Shown: positions 23,701-35,649 of the stretch, piece by piece
How positions within the stretch are numbered: position 1 is the stretch's first letter
Layout of the letters: every line of letters begins with the position of its first letter
Origin: Paragordius varius
Lineage: Eukaryota > Nematomorpha
Direction of reading: 5' to 3'
NCBI GenBank assembly: GCA_964247055.1
Contig: OZ176056.1
Span: forward strand, 5,766,001-5,830,000
DNA length: 64,000 bases
The notes under the pieces: model-generated
Databases searched by the model: none
Seen by the model: only the letters and a program-made list of their open reading frames with translations
Told to the model about the DNA's origin: nothing
Program-made: the position numbers and the translations under genes

Positions 23701-25603
23701 AAAAATTGTTTTTATATTTTTATATTTTGTTCGGTGATTTCATTTTATACTGTAAACTTATCCAAATAATAGGGAAAATACTAATTAAGTTAGATAGAGG
23801 AAACCATCCTTATGATGAATGAGCTTTTTAATATTAACAGCGCCTATAAATTATTTAGTACTCAGTTATTCAGATTTTCAAGACCTAGTTTTTAGGTTAT
23901 ATGGTTCAAAATTGGAATACCTAGTTCTTAAACTTACAATTTGTGGGTATTTTGCTATCGCCATAATGAGTCAAAAATAATGAAAAAAAATATTTTTTTT
24001 AATTTTTCACAAATATATGTAAGATAGAAGATTCACTGTATATATGCGGTTCTTAAATATTAAATTATTTTAATCAAACTTCTTCTATCCCATATATTTA
24101 TTTAATATTTTTATGCTCGGACAGGGACCATATGTATCGGTGGACAATTTAATGGGAACACTCTTTACTATGGATTTGGGAAAGGGTAATTTTTGATAAT
24201 CTTCTTTAAAATTTAAATATAGCTGTGGGATCCGGCGGATAAATATCACGATAAATATATTTATATTCTAATAGATATAATGATAAGTTTTGATTTTCCG
24301 AATGTATTAAGAATGGAATTTGCTCCATGTCGAGAATCGCAAATTTTATAAATAAATATTGTTTCTCAAAGCAAAGCAATGTTGATAAAAAAAATTTCGT
24401 AAGGGCGAAAGTCGCAAATTTTTGTCCGTCTAAAATGGGCTAACTGGAAAATGCCAAAGGCCTCTTTATAGTAATATAACATAAAAATATCTTTGAACAA
24501 CATACTTTGTTTTTTTCACTTTTATCAATTTTTTCAAAGGTTATTTTATGGAATTTTGAAGCTTAGTGGAACGCGTATAAATATATATAATTCGTTGATG
24601 CCGGAGACATTAACATTTCAGAAATTTGATGGTCTTCAAATTTAAGACATAATGTATTTTTTAAAAAAATCTGACAAAGATTATTTTAATTTAAAATTTT
24701 GTGGTGAGAGAATTGTGTAGTGTCATTATATAGAAAAAATGTTTTGTACAATTTCCGGTATTCTTCCAAACACCACCCAACTTGAATTTTTGATAAAGTA
24801 TGCATTTTTTTGAAAATTTTAAATATTGGAATCAAGCATATATTATATTATCGGCAATCTCCTTATTTTTGCCTTTATTTTAACAAAACTAGTTGGAGGG
24901 GGCCAGAAATTTTATAATTTTGAGCTCTTATTCAAAACATTGTGTTTGAATATACTGTTTAATATATATCATAATAATATTAAATAGGTTAGTTTCACCA
25001 AAAAATTTATTTAGTGATTGGCACAAATGCGTTTTATTAAATGGACCAATCAATGCAAAAGTTTATATATATATATATATATATATTACTTAAATGATTC
25101 GTAACGTCCAAAAACTAAAAGCACATTCATTAGTCAATCACAAAACGTGTACTCACCATTTTTTTTGTAATTGTATATATTATCTATTTATTATTCTTGG
25201 TTTACAGTTAATTCCTCAAACATCTAACACCTTGCTGATCCCATGTTTGATCCTAAATCAATGGTTCCTACCAAAGGAAGTAAGATATGAATTTAGCTTT
25301 AAAGAAATGTTTTTCGGCTTATTACATTTTTGAAACTATATAATGTAAACGTTAATCCACAATAGATGTATGTTCAATTTTGATTTTGGAAATTATTTCT
25401 CTTTATTGTTGTATAATTTCTCTAAGTTTTAATATCCTTGATATTATAAATTTTTTGGAATAATAATTTTACATATACACGTTTTTTATGGTTGTATTTT
25501 AGATAATCCGAGCGAAATGGATGACAATTTATACGGTTTTGGGTCGGAACACATAAGTAATGATATTTATCGTTTACGACAACAGCAAAAGAGGATCAAA
25601 TAA
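20139..25603 (+). CDS. CSTF3: CSTF3 homologue (CstF-77 / suppressor of forked), exons dispersed
   Basis: The product is the HAT-repeat scaffold of cleavage stimulation factor, which binds CstF-64 and CstF-50 and acts in nuclear mRNA 3'-end cleavage before polyadenylation. Recognised pieces in family order: [10 protein letters not shown] and [15 protein letters not shown] (first HAT repeats); [39 protein letters not shown] with [15 protein letters not shown] (the most conserved block); [54 protein letters not shown]; and the invariant-looking C-terminus [14 protein letters not shown]. About 200 residues expected between the first and second blocks do not fit in the 274 bp there, which contain an (AT)n run. 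One exon has a one-base frameshift in an A run and a tentative 3' exon has an in-frame TAA. Either the assembly is faulty here or the gene is decaying. Identity is secure; completeness is not. Confidence 0.9.
20524..20649 (+). CDS. CSTF3: CSTF3 exon, first HAT repeats
   Basis: Acceptor TAG at 20521-20523, donor AAG|GTCAGC. It reads [42 protein letters not shown], closely following the family's PIDKARKTYE...[20 protein letters not shown] segment. Beyond the donor the frame runs a further 13 codons to a stop but loses similarity. Confidence 0.85.
20650..20923 (+). other. CSTF3 intron where ~200 residues are expected
   Basis: Only 274 bp, including an (AT)n run at about 20710-20747. The family has roughly 200 residues of HAT repeats between the flanking exons, so several exons are missing here. 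Confidence 0.7.
20924..21040 (+). CDS. CSTF3: CSTF3 exon, middle HAT repeat
   Basis: Acceptor AAAG at 20920-20923, donor GAG|GTATCC. It reads [39 protein letters not shown], matching the family's [27 protein letters not shown] segment. 39 codons, phase 0. Confidence 0.85.
21106..21192 (+). CDS. CSTF3: CSTF3 exon, HAT repeat
   Basis: Acceptor ATTAG, donor TTG|GTAAAC. It reads [29 protein letters not shown], corresponding to the family's [22 protein letters not shown] region. The nearer AG at 21093-21094 would bring in a stop, so the later AG is preferred. Confidence 0.8.
21316..21459 (+). CDS. CSTF3: CSTF3 exon, most conserved block
   Basis: Acceptor TTAAG, donor AAA|GTATAA. It reads [48 protein letters not shown]. 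The KKAREDTRT string and MEYYC are diagnostic of CstF-77. 48 codons, phase 0. Confidence 0.92.
21544..21642 (+). CDS. CSTF3: CSTF3 exon with a one-base frameshift
   Basis: Begins DKNIA after TAG at 21541-21543 and continues, one frame over, as [27 protein letters not shown], matching the family's [30 protein letters not shown]. The break falls in the AAAA run at about 21558-21561, where one further A would keep frame, so a sequencing slip is as likely as real damage. Donor GTATAT at 21643. Confidence 0.75.
21965..22037 (+). CDS. CSTF3: CSTF3 exon, HAT repeat
   Basis: Acceptor TTAG, donor GA|GTAATT. With the last base of the previous exon it reads [25 protein letters not shown], matching the family's EDNNTRVLFERVLTSGSL. 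Confidence 0.85.
22116..22188 (+). CDS. CSTF3: CSTF3 exon, HAT repeat; 3' boundary uncertain
   Basis: It reads [18 protein letters not shown], matching the family's IWARFLAFESNIGDL. The donor may be GTATGA at 22173 (phase 2) or the weaker GTTTGT at 22189 (phase 0, which fits the next exon). Confidence 0.7.
22284..22457 (+). CDS. CSTF3: CSTF3 exon around the LxPC motif; 3' boundary uncertain
   Basis: It reads [36 protein letters not shown], then drifts from the family (which has DLYPCSASELKALGY) and reaches TAA at 22458-22460. The true donor lies before the stop; GTATAC near 22416 is one option, but its phase does not fit the following exon. Confidence 0.6.
22879..22965 (+). CDS. CSTF3: CSTF3 exon, SQMIPFKP motif
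   Basis: Acceptor GTAG, donor ACTG|GTAAAA. It reads [28 protein letters not shown], matching the family's PDTQQMIPFQPRHLAP in the proline-rich linker. Confidence 0.85.
23016..23243 (+). other. 75-codon open frame within a CSTF3 intron
   Basis: Open from TAA (23013-23015) to TGA (23241-23243). It reads [38 protein letters not shown] and more. No start codon and no place in the CSTF3 alignment, which passes directly between the flanking exons. It may be a captured exon or an alternative exon. Unidentified. Confidence 0.3.
23329..23429 (+). CDS. CSTF3: CSTF3 exon, PGG-PPA motif
   Basis: Acceptor TTTTTAG, donor AAT|GTATTA. It reads [34 protein letters not shown], matching the family's [28 protein letters not shown]. 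The phase joins exactly to the next exon. Confidence 0.9.
24125..24185 (+). CDS. CSTF3: CSTF3 exon, [10 protein letters not shown]
   Basis: Acceptor GGACAG, donor GG|GTAATT. It reads [20 protein letters not shown], matching the family's QGPFVQVDELMEIFRRCKI. Confidence 0.85.
25208..25279 (+). CDS. CSTF3: CSTF3 tentative penultimate exon
   Basis: Acceptor TTTACAG and strong donor GGAA|GTAAGA. In the phase set by both neighbours it reads VNSSNI, a TAA, then [17 protein letters not shown]. Correct phase on both sides supports an exon; the stop argues for damage, error or a wrong 5' boundary. This part of the family is variable, so similarity cannot decide. Confidence 0.45.
25503..25603 (+). CDS. 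CSTF3: CSTF3 last exon
   Basis: Acceptor TTTTAG at 25497-25502. It reads [32 protein letters not shown] and stops at TAA (25601-25603). The DIYRxRQQKR-basic tail is the hallmark C-terminus of metazoan CstF-77. Confidence 0.92.
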
Positions 25604-26460
25604 TTTTATAGTTGTTTTTTTTTTCATTTTTTATATCATGCGGAAATTAAATAAATTGTATAAATAATGTTAAATAATTATATTATAACAAAAATATATG
25701 TGTTTTTTAGCCAATTTTCCTAAAAACCATAGGTCAATTTAAGGATGATGCCTATTCATGTATTACGCAGAGTAGCCCTACGAAATAAGGGGTTAATAAC
25801 AAAAAATACTTATCCATTTATAGTTGGTCGCAACCATTGAAAAATCTATACGAAGCGTAAAAAATTGGTAATATTATTAGAGTATGATTGAAAAGAGGTA
25901 AAAATATAATACTTGAATTGATCATGATCTATTTTTAATCTTATCTTTGGGAAAAAAATTTGGATACGTATACCAATATATTAATGTAAGGGGCATGGAT
26001 AACTAGCATATGTTTGCACAGGGCATTCCATCTTCACTTTTTTTGACTTTTTTTATCAACATTAATTAAATAAAACGATTTCAGGTTGGAGTCATTAGGT
26101 AGTTTTAGTAAATATAAAAAAGGGGAAAATGCACTATAAGACTTTTACTTAAACATAAACTATATTTAAAATTTTGAAACTCTCTACTTATGAGGGTCAA
26201 AGGAGTGATATATTTTATAATCGATTTAATTTAAAGATCTGAAAGAACACTATAAATGGTGAAATCAATTGGTATATTGGTTCTTTATTTTGAAATCTTT
26301 GGCTGATATCATATGTGTTTGCATTTTTTAATGCAACTCAAAACATAGAATCGTTAAAAAAACTATTCATATTATTGCCAGATTATTGGTAAAGTGCAGG
26401 AGGAACCTATTTTAATTGACACAAAAATATCGAAATTTCCATTTTTATAAAAAATAGCGT
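25604..26460. other. CSTF3 3' flank, nothing else recognised
   Basis: AT-rich; likely includes the CSTF3 3' UTR. An AATAAA-like context is not distinctive in this composition. Confidence 0.4.
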
Positions 26461-28690
26461 AAATCTCTGGCTGCTGCGCACTCCGAGGAAGGACTTCTCG
26501 GGGACGGCAAATTTTTTGTCCTCATACTCGTATGCTCCATTTATTTTGGAGAGAAATAGCCTCAAAATGATATTGTTGAGCGGTTTAAGGGTATAAAGGC
26601 CCCAAACAAACCAAATTTAAACAATGTTAACAAAAAAAATATTTATTCAAGGATCTTAGTCATAAGCAATCATTGGGTGAAACTGCAAACTAAGCTTTAT
26701 TTTTGACATCAGACATATAAATAAAAAAGACATGTATATTGTACTTATGGATTAAAGAGATTTTACTTACACTCATTTGTAAATTTTATATATATATATA
26801 TATATTAATGCATGACCAGTGATGCAGTTGATCACTGTAAGAATGTTTTGTCCTCATGGAGTAAATGTATATGGCTTACACATATCGGATTGGAGCCTGC
26901 GAAGCCTTGATTTGAATAAAGGGCTCAACAAATTGTGATCCATATATGAGGATTAATTCTAAACATTATTTAATAGTTATGATCTCATAGGATTTTTAAA
27001 ACGGTGCTTCATTTTCAAAACTGTGCATTCATTCTAATATATTGTTTACTGCTGTAAAGGCCCCAGAAAAAACCGAAATATTATAATTATTACCTTTTTA
27101 TGGGTATTATTTAAAGCCTTTATTGAACTCGCATTGGCTTCTTTAGTTTTTTGAAACCAAAACCAAGCAATATTATTGGGCGTCTCAGTTTTAAGCCCTT
27201 AGACCCCTACCCATAGACCTATGTGGAAAAAGCCCTGAGTTAAATTTTTTGTCTTTATAGGGCAAATATTTGGAAACATCATTGATACCATCGTTTCATG
27301 GGTTATCCGAAAATATAATTCAAAACTAATTAATCGTCATATGATGGCATATTAATAGGTATAGCTCCAAAACAACTCGAATTCTATATAGTGGCGCAGT
27401 CTTTGGACCCAGAGCCAGGAATAAAAAAGGAGTTGGGCAAAATTTTTGCCTATATGGGGAATATCTGGAATTATTATAATTTACATATGTTCCAATAAGG
27501 TCCTGGAAATATTGCTTGAAAACTAAAAATTTGTTCTATGGCGTCGCATTTTTCAGGGCTTAAAACGTAACTTATTAAAATACTCCCTATACTAAAATAT
27601 TGTTTCTTAAGGAATAATAAATATTTAGCTTACTGAACTCACATAGTCTCATAGGTCTAAAATTTGGCTGTAAAGGGATGGTGTATCGATATGGGGAGAC
27701 GCAGTTTTACGCGGCCCTTTAACCAGATGCGAAACAAAAAAATTCGATTGAATTTTTTGCCCTAATTCAAGTAATACCTGCAATCCATATGGACTCGTGA
27801 GATTTTCGAAATTGCCTCAAAACCAAAAAGTCATTTTAAGGTAGAGCATTTTTCAAGGCAAGGTCCTAGCCTTTTTATGGGTTATATTTCAGGCCTTATT
27901 AAACTGACCTGATAAGTTTTCTGAAAATTAATTCCTAAACACCAAAATTTTGATATGGTGGCGTATTCGACGGGTTCTCTACTTAGGGGCTGATAAAAAA
28001 AGCGTTTGGTTAAAGTTTTTGCCTTTTTACGGAATACCTGTAGTCATGTTGATATTATATACTCTCATTTTTGGAAAAATTCTTTAAAACTAAAAAAACA
28101 TTTTATGGTTGCGTCTTTTTCGGGTCGTGAAGGGCCTAATTAACAGCTAACTTTAAAAAACCGCACGACCTAAATTGCCTTTTTACGGATAATATCTTAA
28201 GCACTTCTCAAAGCACTCTATAACGATATAACGGATTAGTTTTTAGCAGGTAGTTTGCCCCCGATATATAAAACGTACTTTTGCCCTACAGGGAATACCT
28301 GGAATCCTTTTACTGTCTCATACCTTAGGCTAAAATAAATTATTTTTGTGGACTTTTTGAAAAAAAACTTTGCGGAGGAACCGGTTAAAAAGAGGGCCTA
28401 AACTAAAAAAGCGAGCCGACTATCGGAGCAATAAAAAAAATAAAAAAAATCATATTTGATATCGAATGGTCCAACACGTTTTCCGGAAAATTGTCTCAAA
28501 GACCCGATTTTTGTGGACAACTGTTTACAAAAAAGCCGTTTTTTACACGGGGTGATCCCGAAAGGCCTAATTAAAAAAAGGGCGAAGTTATTGTCGAGTC
28601 AGTCATTAATGATTATATTTTTTTGACATTTGGATTTGAATGGATCTACCGCTTTTCTGGACACAGATCACAAAGCCAGAATTATCCATT
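26461..28690 (-). repeat. Family X repeat, copy 2 (inverted)
   Basis: The reverse complement of the copy at 1392-3200: it opens with 'ggctgctgcgcactccgagg' and closes with 'tttgacatttggatttgaatgg' and 'ctggacacagatcacaaagcc'. About 400 bp near 26520-26930, with a short (TA)n, are not shared and look inserted. Internal units are the same ~300-bp degenerate repeats, read on the other strand. Confidence 0.7.
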
Positions 28691-29476
28691 TTTTTGAAAA
28701 TATAAATTACTTTATTAATTAATGCTATTTAAATCAATGTGCAAAAATGTGACTGAATCATTTAGCAGATAGAAAAACCCATAATATCAAAAACGCAAAA
28801 TGCTAAAATATTTATGGTATATTCAAAAAGTACATTTCTTAACTCAAATTATTCCATTTATTTTGTGATTGCTTGATATATAACCCATAAAATTTATCTA
28901 ATTATTTATATAAAATGTTTATTTGAAATTTCTTCCCTGGAAATTATCATTCCAGAAAATTCTGGTTTATTAAATGATTTGGTATATTTGCATGTTTGAG
29001 AACCACTTCTATCAACCAAATTGATTTTTGAGAATATCTACACAAAATAAAATTCATAAAATTATATAGTAACATAAAACCCTTCTTCCTTAAATTAGCT
29101 TATGCTGATCATTATTTACTATTTCAAACTAAAAAAATTATTTTTAATTATAATCGCATTAAGTTAGAATCTTCCTTTTGAGTATTATAACGTTCATAAG
29201 TAGACGAAATAATAAAAAAAATTATTAATCACTTTTTAAAATTAATTTAATATTAGTTATAATACCCAAAAAATGAGTATTAATTTCAAACTAAAAAAAT
29301 AATTTCTCCTCCCAATAAATGGCGGCGGATTTAAAAAATATAAGATATAAAAACCATCGCGGAATTGTGGACTTTATAATATCCTTTTCTAGTTTTGTGA
29401 ATCGCAGATAACTTCACAATATCGTTTTCGATTCCGACAAGAAAGGCTTCATTGAATCATCAATTCTATATGATAG

Positions 29477-29510
29477 GATAGACACAAGTATAAATTGGTA
29501 CGAGTGTCAA
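29477..29510 (+). CDS. Candidate small exon, unidentified
   Basis: Between an acceptor-like 'tatatgatag' and the consensus donor CAA|GTAAGT, reading DRHKYKLVRVS. The phase continues correctly into the candidate exon at 29549. Confidence 0.35.
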
Positions 29511-29548
29511 GTAAGTCTTATTTGGTACTTTAAAATTTTTATTTAAAG

Positions 29549-29702
29549 ATGATTTAGATTTTGCTTTGGCAGGGAGAGCTGTTAACATAATAGTTAACCC
29601 TATTACATTTGACATTAAAAGCTTGTATTTCATGCAATTTTCTAAGAAAAACAAATGTCCCAAATCTTTTAGTAATAATTCACAAGTATTAACCAAAACA
29701 TA
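29549..29702 (+). CDS. Candidate terminal exon, unidentified
   Basis: After an acceptor-like 'atttaaag' it reads DLDFALAGRAVNIIVNPITF, DIKSLYFMQFSKKNKCPKSF, SNNSQVLTKT and ends at TAA (29701-29703). Joined to the small exon upstream this gives ...KLVRVSNDLDFALAGRAV. It is convincingly protein-like but I do not recognise the family. The longer overlapping minus-strand frame is judged a shadow. Confidence 0.4.
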
Positions 29703-29703
29703 A

Positions 29704-31394
29704 TAAAAATATTAACTAAAATGTAAATATATATAAACCAAACATAACTATATTGAAATGAATTTTATAAGTGTCAAAATAATGTTTCACCGAAATTCAG
29801 AGGATATATTATTAGAGGTCGAAAAAGATCTCGATGAAAGACCAGTATAAAAATTCCGATAAAAAATATAATAAATATCACTCCAAATATTTAATTTTCG
29901 TTTGAAATAATGTCTTAGGTCTATTCATGTCAATACTCTGCAACTTTGGCAAAATGGATACACCCGAATGGATTTTTATGATATTTTATAATAAAAAGCG
30001 AAATCATAGGCCAATCAGTCATTTAAATCCTTAAGCCATGTCCATAAAAACACGGTTTTGGATGTTGTAAATTTTATAAAGAGTTAGGAATAATTACTGT
30101 TAGGAGCGAAGTTAAGGCCATCCGCACAATTATAGTTAATTCCATTATGTAGTTTGTCATAAATGATCAAATAAGGTTGTTCGAACATTAAAATGCGTTT
30201 AGATGTCATATTAATTAAATCTATTGGGCAATTTCAGTGTTTAAGCACTTCAAATAGGTTTGTGAGTGCAAACATAAATATTTTTAAATAAGAGGATTAG
30301 AAATCGGCTATTTTACTGATATATGTTTAAAGGAACCCTTAATTTTGATAACGAAGGGTGTTAACCTGTTTGTGGGGATTTAGTTTGGAATCTTTAATAA
30401 GAAAGGTTTGAGAGTTTTAAAATCTCGGGTTTATAATTTGACGATGGTTAATACATTTTTCAATGATTTCAATCCATTATTTTTGAAAGCGGATCAACTG
30501 AGTCTTAAAATAAGTTTTATTAGGAAGAATGAAGATTAGCAAATAAAATTTATGTTATCCCTAACACTGAAATAAGTTTAAAATGTATTCTAGGTGAGTT
30601 TTAGAAAAAAAGAAGCCAAAAAATCTAACGAATCTATCATAATTTGTTCAAAGGATATATGTCTTAGAAAGAAGGCTTTTTTGAATTAATACAATATATA
30701 ACCAATTATCAAGAATATATTACTAACAGCTTTTGAGTTACAAGGTAAGTAGTTTAAAAAATAATGTAAAGAAACATGAATGAATGCTAACAGAATTTAT
30801 AAGGAGTAAAGGAGAAGAAAAATGTCTATAAAAGTGGATAACTTCTAAAAGCATTGAAGATAAAATAAATTATCACAGGGTAGTTCATATGGTCTAAAAA
30901 AGTGGTATATCCATTAAAAAGAGAAAATGCTTTGCCTAATGATGCATAAAGAAGGTGATGGATAAGGTGTATAAAATAGGTAGGATAGGACAAGTTAGAA
31001 TGTGTGATCACACGTGTAAACGGCAAAATGGGAAGATTACAAAACATATCGTATAAGACCTTAAAATTTTTATCCCAGAGGTTTGTAAATGCGCTCGATT
31101 TCGAAATTTATTTTGGTTATAACTTAGTTATTAAACACTAAATTTTTCTACACTCGAGTTTTTTGCATTTTCTTATGTTTTCTGATATTCCGTAAATCTA
31201 AATAAAAATTACTCCTCAGAATTTGGTAAACATTATTTGATTATGCGCCCTATTTATCAAATTTTACTAAAAGGTACTTTTCTTTGATAATACACAACAA
31301 ATGCCCATTTGTAATATATCATTCGAAAGAATAATGAAAACTCTGTAAAATGCATACTAATATGTTTTACATAGATAGTCAATATTGGACATAT
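29704..31394. other. AT-rich stretch, nothing recognised
   Basis: A few open frames of 60-75 codons with poor composition. Nothing supported. Confidence 0.5.
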
Positions 31395-31428
31395 GAAGCG
31401 ACAAACGCGCGAGCGAAGTTTGTACTAA
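31395..31428 (+). mobile_element. Helitron-like 3' terminus
   Basis: The stem ACAAAC (31401-31406) pairs with GTTTGT (31418-31423) around a GC-rich loop GCGCGAGCGAA, followed at once by A and CTAA, with T next. A short hairpin just before CTRR, inserted before T, is the Helitron 3' signature. The 5' end (TC) and any Rep/helicase coding sequence were not found, so this would be a non-autonomous or truncated copy. Confidence 0.45.
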
Positions 31429-32174
31429 TATTTATAAACTAATGGATGAAAAAAGCTCAAACTATTTCTAGATGGCAATGTATGTCCAAAATAGATAAAA
31501 CCGGAATTTGTGATAAAATATTATTGTGTCATATAAATCACCTATTTTTTAGTTTTTTGTTTTTTAAAAGTTACCATCTCATCAATATTAAATATTTTCT
31601 TAACAAGGCTCATAATTTCAAAATTATAAAGAGTAAAATCAAAGTTTAAAGTATTTTCGATCTTTTATAGTCATTATATAATAAATATTTAGTTGTAACT
31701 ATACATTTTGTAGTTAAATAATTTGGGTAATTATAATTTCTATTTAAAAAGCAAACCTAAACTTTTTTTAAGATTTATATAGTTTGTCTATGAAAATTCA
31801 TGGCCTTTTCAGATGCCGAAAATTTTGACCATATAAACCCAAATATCTTTTAAATCAGATTAATTTAAATGGCCAACTACCATTTTTTTCGCGCTCTAGG
31901 ATAATACATGGCTTTATATCTAAAACTTTAAATTATAAATTTCAAGTTTACACTTAAATCGGGGCCAAAAATTATCATATAACAATTTTTTTTTCAGATT
32001 TACTATTTATGTAATTTAATGAAAATATTTTATAGGTTACATTTTAATAAAGTCCTATTGTCTAATGTTATCAATTTTTCTCATGTATTATATAATATAT
32101 CTTATATATTTATTTTTGTGATTTCTAGAGTCTACAATCGGGAGAGCTCCAAAACAGGAGGGAAACGAACGATG

Positions 32175-32209
<35 letters not shown>

Positions 32210-34019
32210 TTTTTACTGGTAAAATGTAGTGTGGCAGCTTTTTAAAGTGTTTATACGTTTTTATAATATAAATTATTTGCCTGTTGCATCAGAGATTTCA
32301 AAAAATGATAAAAAATGGCGGCATCAAAGTGTGAAATAAAGAATTTTTACAATTTTACATTTTTAAAAAATATTTTTTCTATAATGCGCCTAAAAAACTA
32401 AAAAAAAGCATATTTTTAAATTTGGCTAATACCTTAAATACTTTTGAAATGACTCTGGGATATAAAACTACCCCAAAATATAATGGTTTTATTAGAAAAC
32501 AGTAAAATTTAATCACTATATTTCATACTTGCAATTTGGCAGCGATTCGACATATATTTTCACTTTTTCCAGTTGTATCTAAAAAATATGCCATATAAAT
32601 ATATCAACAAATATATTAATAATGTTTTACCTTGGGAACATTGATTGCTGAATGCTTTTGTTCAACAAAAACTAAAAAGTTTAAAATATTACATAATTAT
32701 AGTAAAAGTGCCAAGGAATCAACTCTTTATATCTAATAAAAACTAACATGCTTTGATTATTTTATTTTAAAAAATTTATATACAACTAAATATATACAAC
32801 AAAATTCAAAAACATAATATCAAAACAATATTTTGAGTTTAATTATATTAAAACATATGTGCTTGGATGCGATTCAATTGTAGATATTTTCGAAAATATT
32901 AATATAACTTTCTTCCAACCATAACATAAAAAATGAGTGATCTTTTAGAAAATTTTTTATTTTTTGGCACAATATTTTATAAAAAAATTAATCATTAAAA
33001 AAAGTAATAAAATTGGGGCAGTAAAATTATACTAAGTCAAGAAAAGTATATGAAATCAAAAGAAATCATTTCTATATTCAATATTTTACATAGGCATAAA
33101 TATTATTATTTAATTCCGCATTAAATTATCTTTGAAAATGTCAAATGCTGTCGATATATATAAACATTCCATTATAACATTATTTAGTTAAAGCAACACT
33201 CTTCAAAGCAAACGCAACATTTTTTTCATCCACACGCAAATTTTTTTATTTTACTTGAAAAATGTGGCGTTTGCTTGAAAAATGTTGACTTTGACTGAAA
33301 ATTGGTATACCATTTGCGATAGTTTTTTATCGGAGGGATTTCACATATAGTAGTACAATATATTGGGTCAATAAAAAGTTTTCAATGGCTTTTGGGGTAA
33401 GAAACTTTAAAAATAAATTATTGTCAAAAATCATATCACAAACTTTTATTTTTATGTAGTCATGCGAACTTAATTTATTGAATCATAATAAAAATATCTA
33501 GATCAAATATCTAGCTAAATGTATGATGACGATATTCCTATTGAGCATATAGTTATTTTCTTATTTAAAATTTCCTTAACACATCAAAAGTATTAATGGT
33601 AATATGAAGTTAGAAATGATAAATGGCTTTTAGGATAGAAAAAAGCATAAATTATAGATAATAATAATTAATACCTTTGATAGTTTCAACTAAATATAAA
33701 AGTAAATTTTATAAAAAATTTTGTATAGTACATTCGCAAATGTGTATTTAAATATATTACCAAATTTTTGAGAAGTTTCTTTTTCAAACATTTCAAAATA
33801 TTTTTGAAATAGATTAAGAATTCGATTTTGTTTAATTTATACAAATCTCTGCCGGTTATTCAATTAATATTTTTTTATTCGACTCTAACTTCCAGAAAAA
33901 AATTTTAGTATTTAATTTTAATTGTTTTAAACTTTAGGGAAAGTATTTTACCAAGTTTTCATTGAAACAAATGTGCAATCTATATATTTATAAAAATGTA
34001 AAATGCTAGTTTTTCAAAT
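31429..34019. other. AT-rich stretch; short repeats only
   Basis: Holds an (AT)n run at 32175-32208 and a cluster of the ATGTTGCGTTTG-type minisatellite at 33195-33305, the same core as at 10800-11590. No gene seen. Confidence 0.5.
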
Positions 34020-35649
34020 ATAAATGTCGAAAAATTATAATTATTTAATGGCTGCCCCGACAATAGCTTCCCCCTTTTTTGAATTAGGATTCCAGTTCGG
34101 GCCCACTCCTTGTAAAAAACGGTTTTTTATTCAAAATATAAGTCCACAAAATTTTTGTTTTTGAGACAATTTTCCGGAAAACGTGTTAGCCCATTCGATT
34201 TTAATATTTATTTTTTTTGGATTGGGCTAAACATAATCGGCTCCCTTTTTATTTAGGCTCTTTCCCGCTCTCCCCGTAAAATGCCGCCTAAGATATGGAC
34301 CTTAAATGAGAATTCCAGGTATTCCCAGTTGAAAGGCAAATAGTCTTGCGTCTTTTTTATTTGGCTGGGCAAAGAGATACCGCTAAATCTGCCCCGTCAT
34401 ATCAAAATACCGTGCCCTTGGGGCTAAATTTCAGAAAACCTATCAGGTAATTTGAGTTACATAGGGGCTTAAAATACTACCCGTAACAACTCAAAAATTA
34501 AGTCGTGCGGTTTTTTTAATTAGCATTAGCTGTTAATTAGAGCCTCACGCCCTGAAAAATGCTCCACCATAAAATAATATCTTAGTTTTGAGGTTATTTT
34601 TCCAAATTTAATGAGAGCATATGTAATCAATCATGATGCCAGGTATTCTCAAAAAGGCATAAAATCGAGCGCTTTTTTGTATCAGCCTCTAGGTAGGGAG
34701 TTATCCGTAAAAAACTGCCACCATATCGAAAATGCGTTGAGGGGTTAATTTTCAAACTTATCAAACCACATAAGTTTAATAAGGGGCTAAAATATTACAT
34801 AAAATTGCAATATTTTTAGTCGAGCGGTTATATTGCCGTTAATTTGGCCCTTTATGCCCTATAAAATGGGCTATCATTGTATTATTTAGTTTTAAAGCCG
34901 CTCTTCAAAAAACTATTAAGAACAAATGGAATAAAGGATAATTCCAGGTTTTCCCCTATAAAGACAAAGTCTTTTTTATATGGGCTTGTAGAGGGCTACC
35001 CGCCAACACCTGCACCACCATATCGATACAACGTGACTTTGGAGACAAATATTAGAAAACTTATCAGGCCATAAAGTTCAATAAGGGCTTGAAATACTAC
35101 TTGTAAAAAGGCAGAAATTTAAGTAGAGCGGTTTTATTAAATTACCCCTAAATACTTGCCCTGAAAAATGCGCCACCATAAAATGACTTTTTGATTTTGA
35201 AATTTAAAAAATCTTACGAGAGCATGAATGAATCATGATTTAGGTTTTACCCGAATGAAAAATTTTAATCGAACGTTTTTTTGTTTTGCCTCTGGTTACC
35301 TCGTAAAACTGCGTCACCATATCGATACAGCATGCCTTTGAAGACAAATGTCAGAAAACCTAGGAATTTAATAGGAACATATGGGATCCATGATAAATCC
35401 TAATTTTCCCATATAAAGGCAAAATAATGTCTTATTTTTTTATACATGTCCGGGTTAGACTGGCCGAAAACTGTCCCACTATATAGAATTTGCGTTTTGG
35501 AGCTGATTTTCAAAAAATTTATTAAGCCATATGAACGCATTTAAAACTTGATTATCTGTAACTAGTAAAATTAGTTTGGCCCAATTATTGGGATTCTATG
35601 GATACAATATGTCTCTATCATTTGTTGCGTTCCGAGGTATGTTCAGGAA

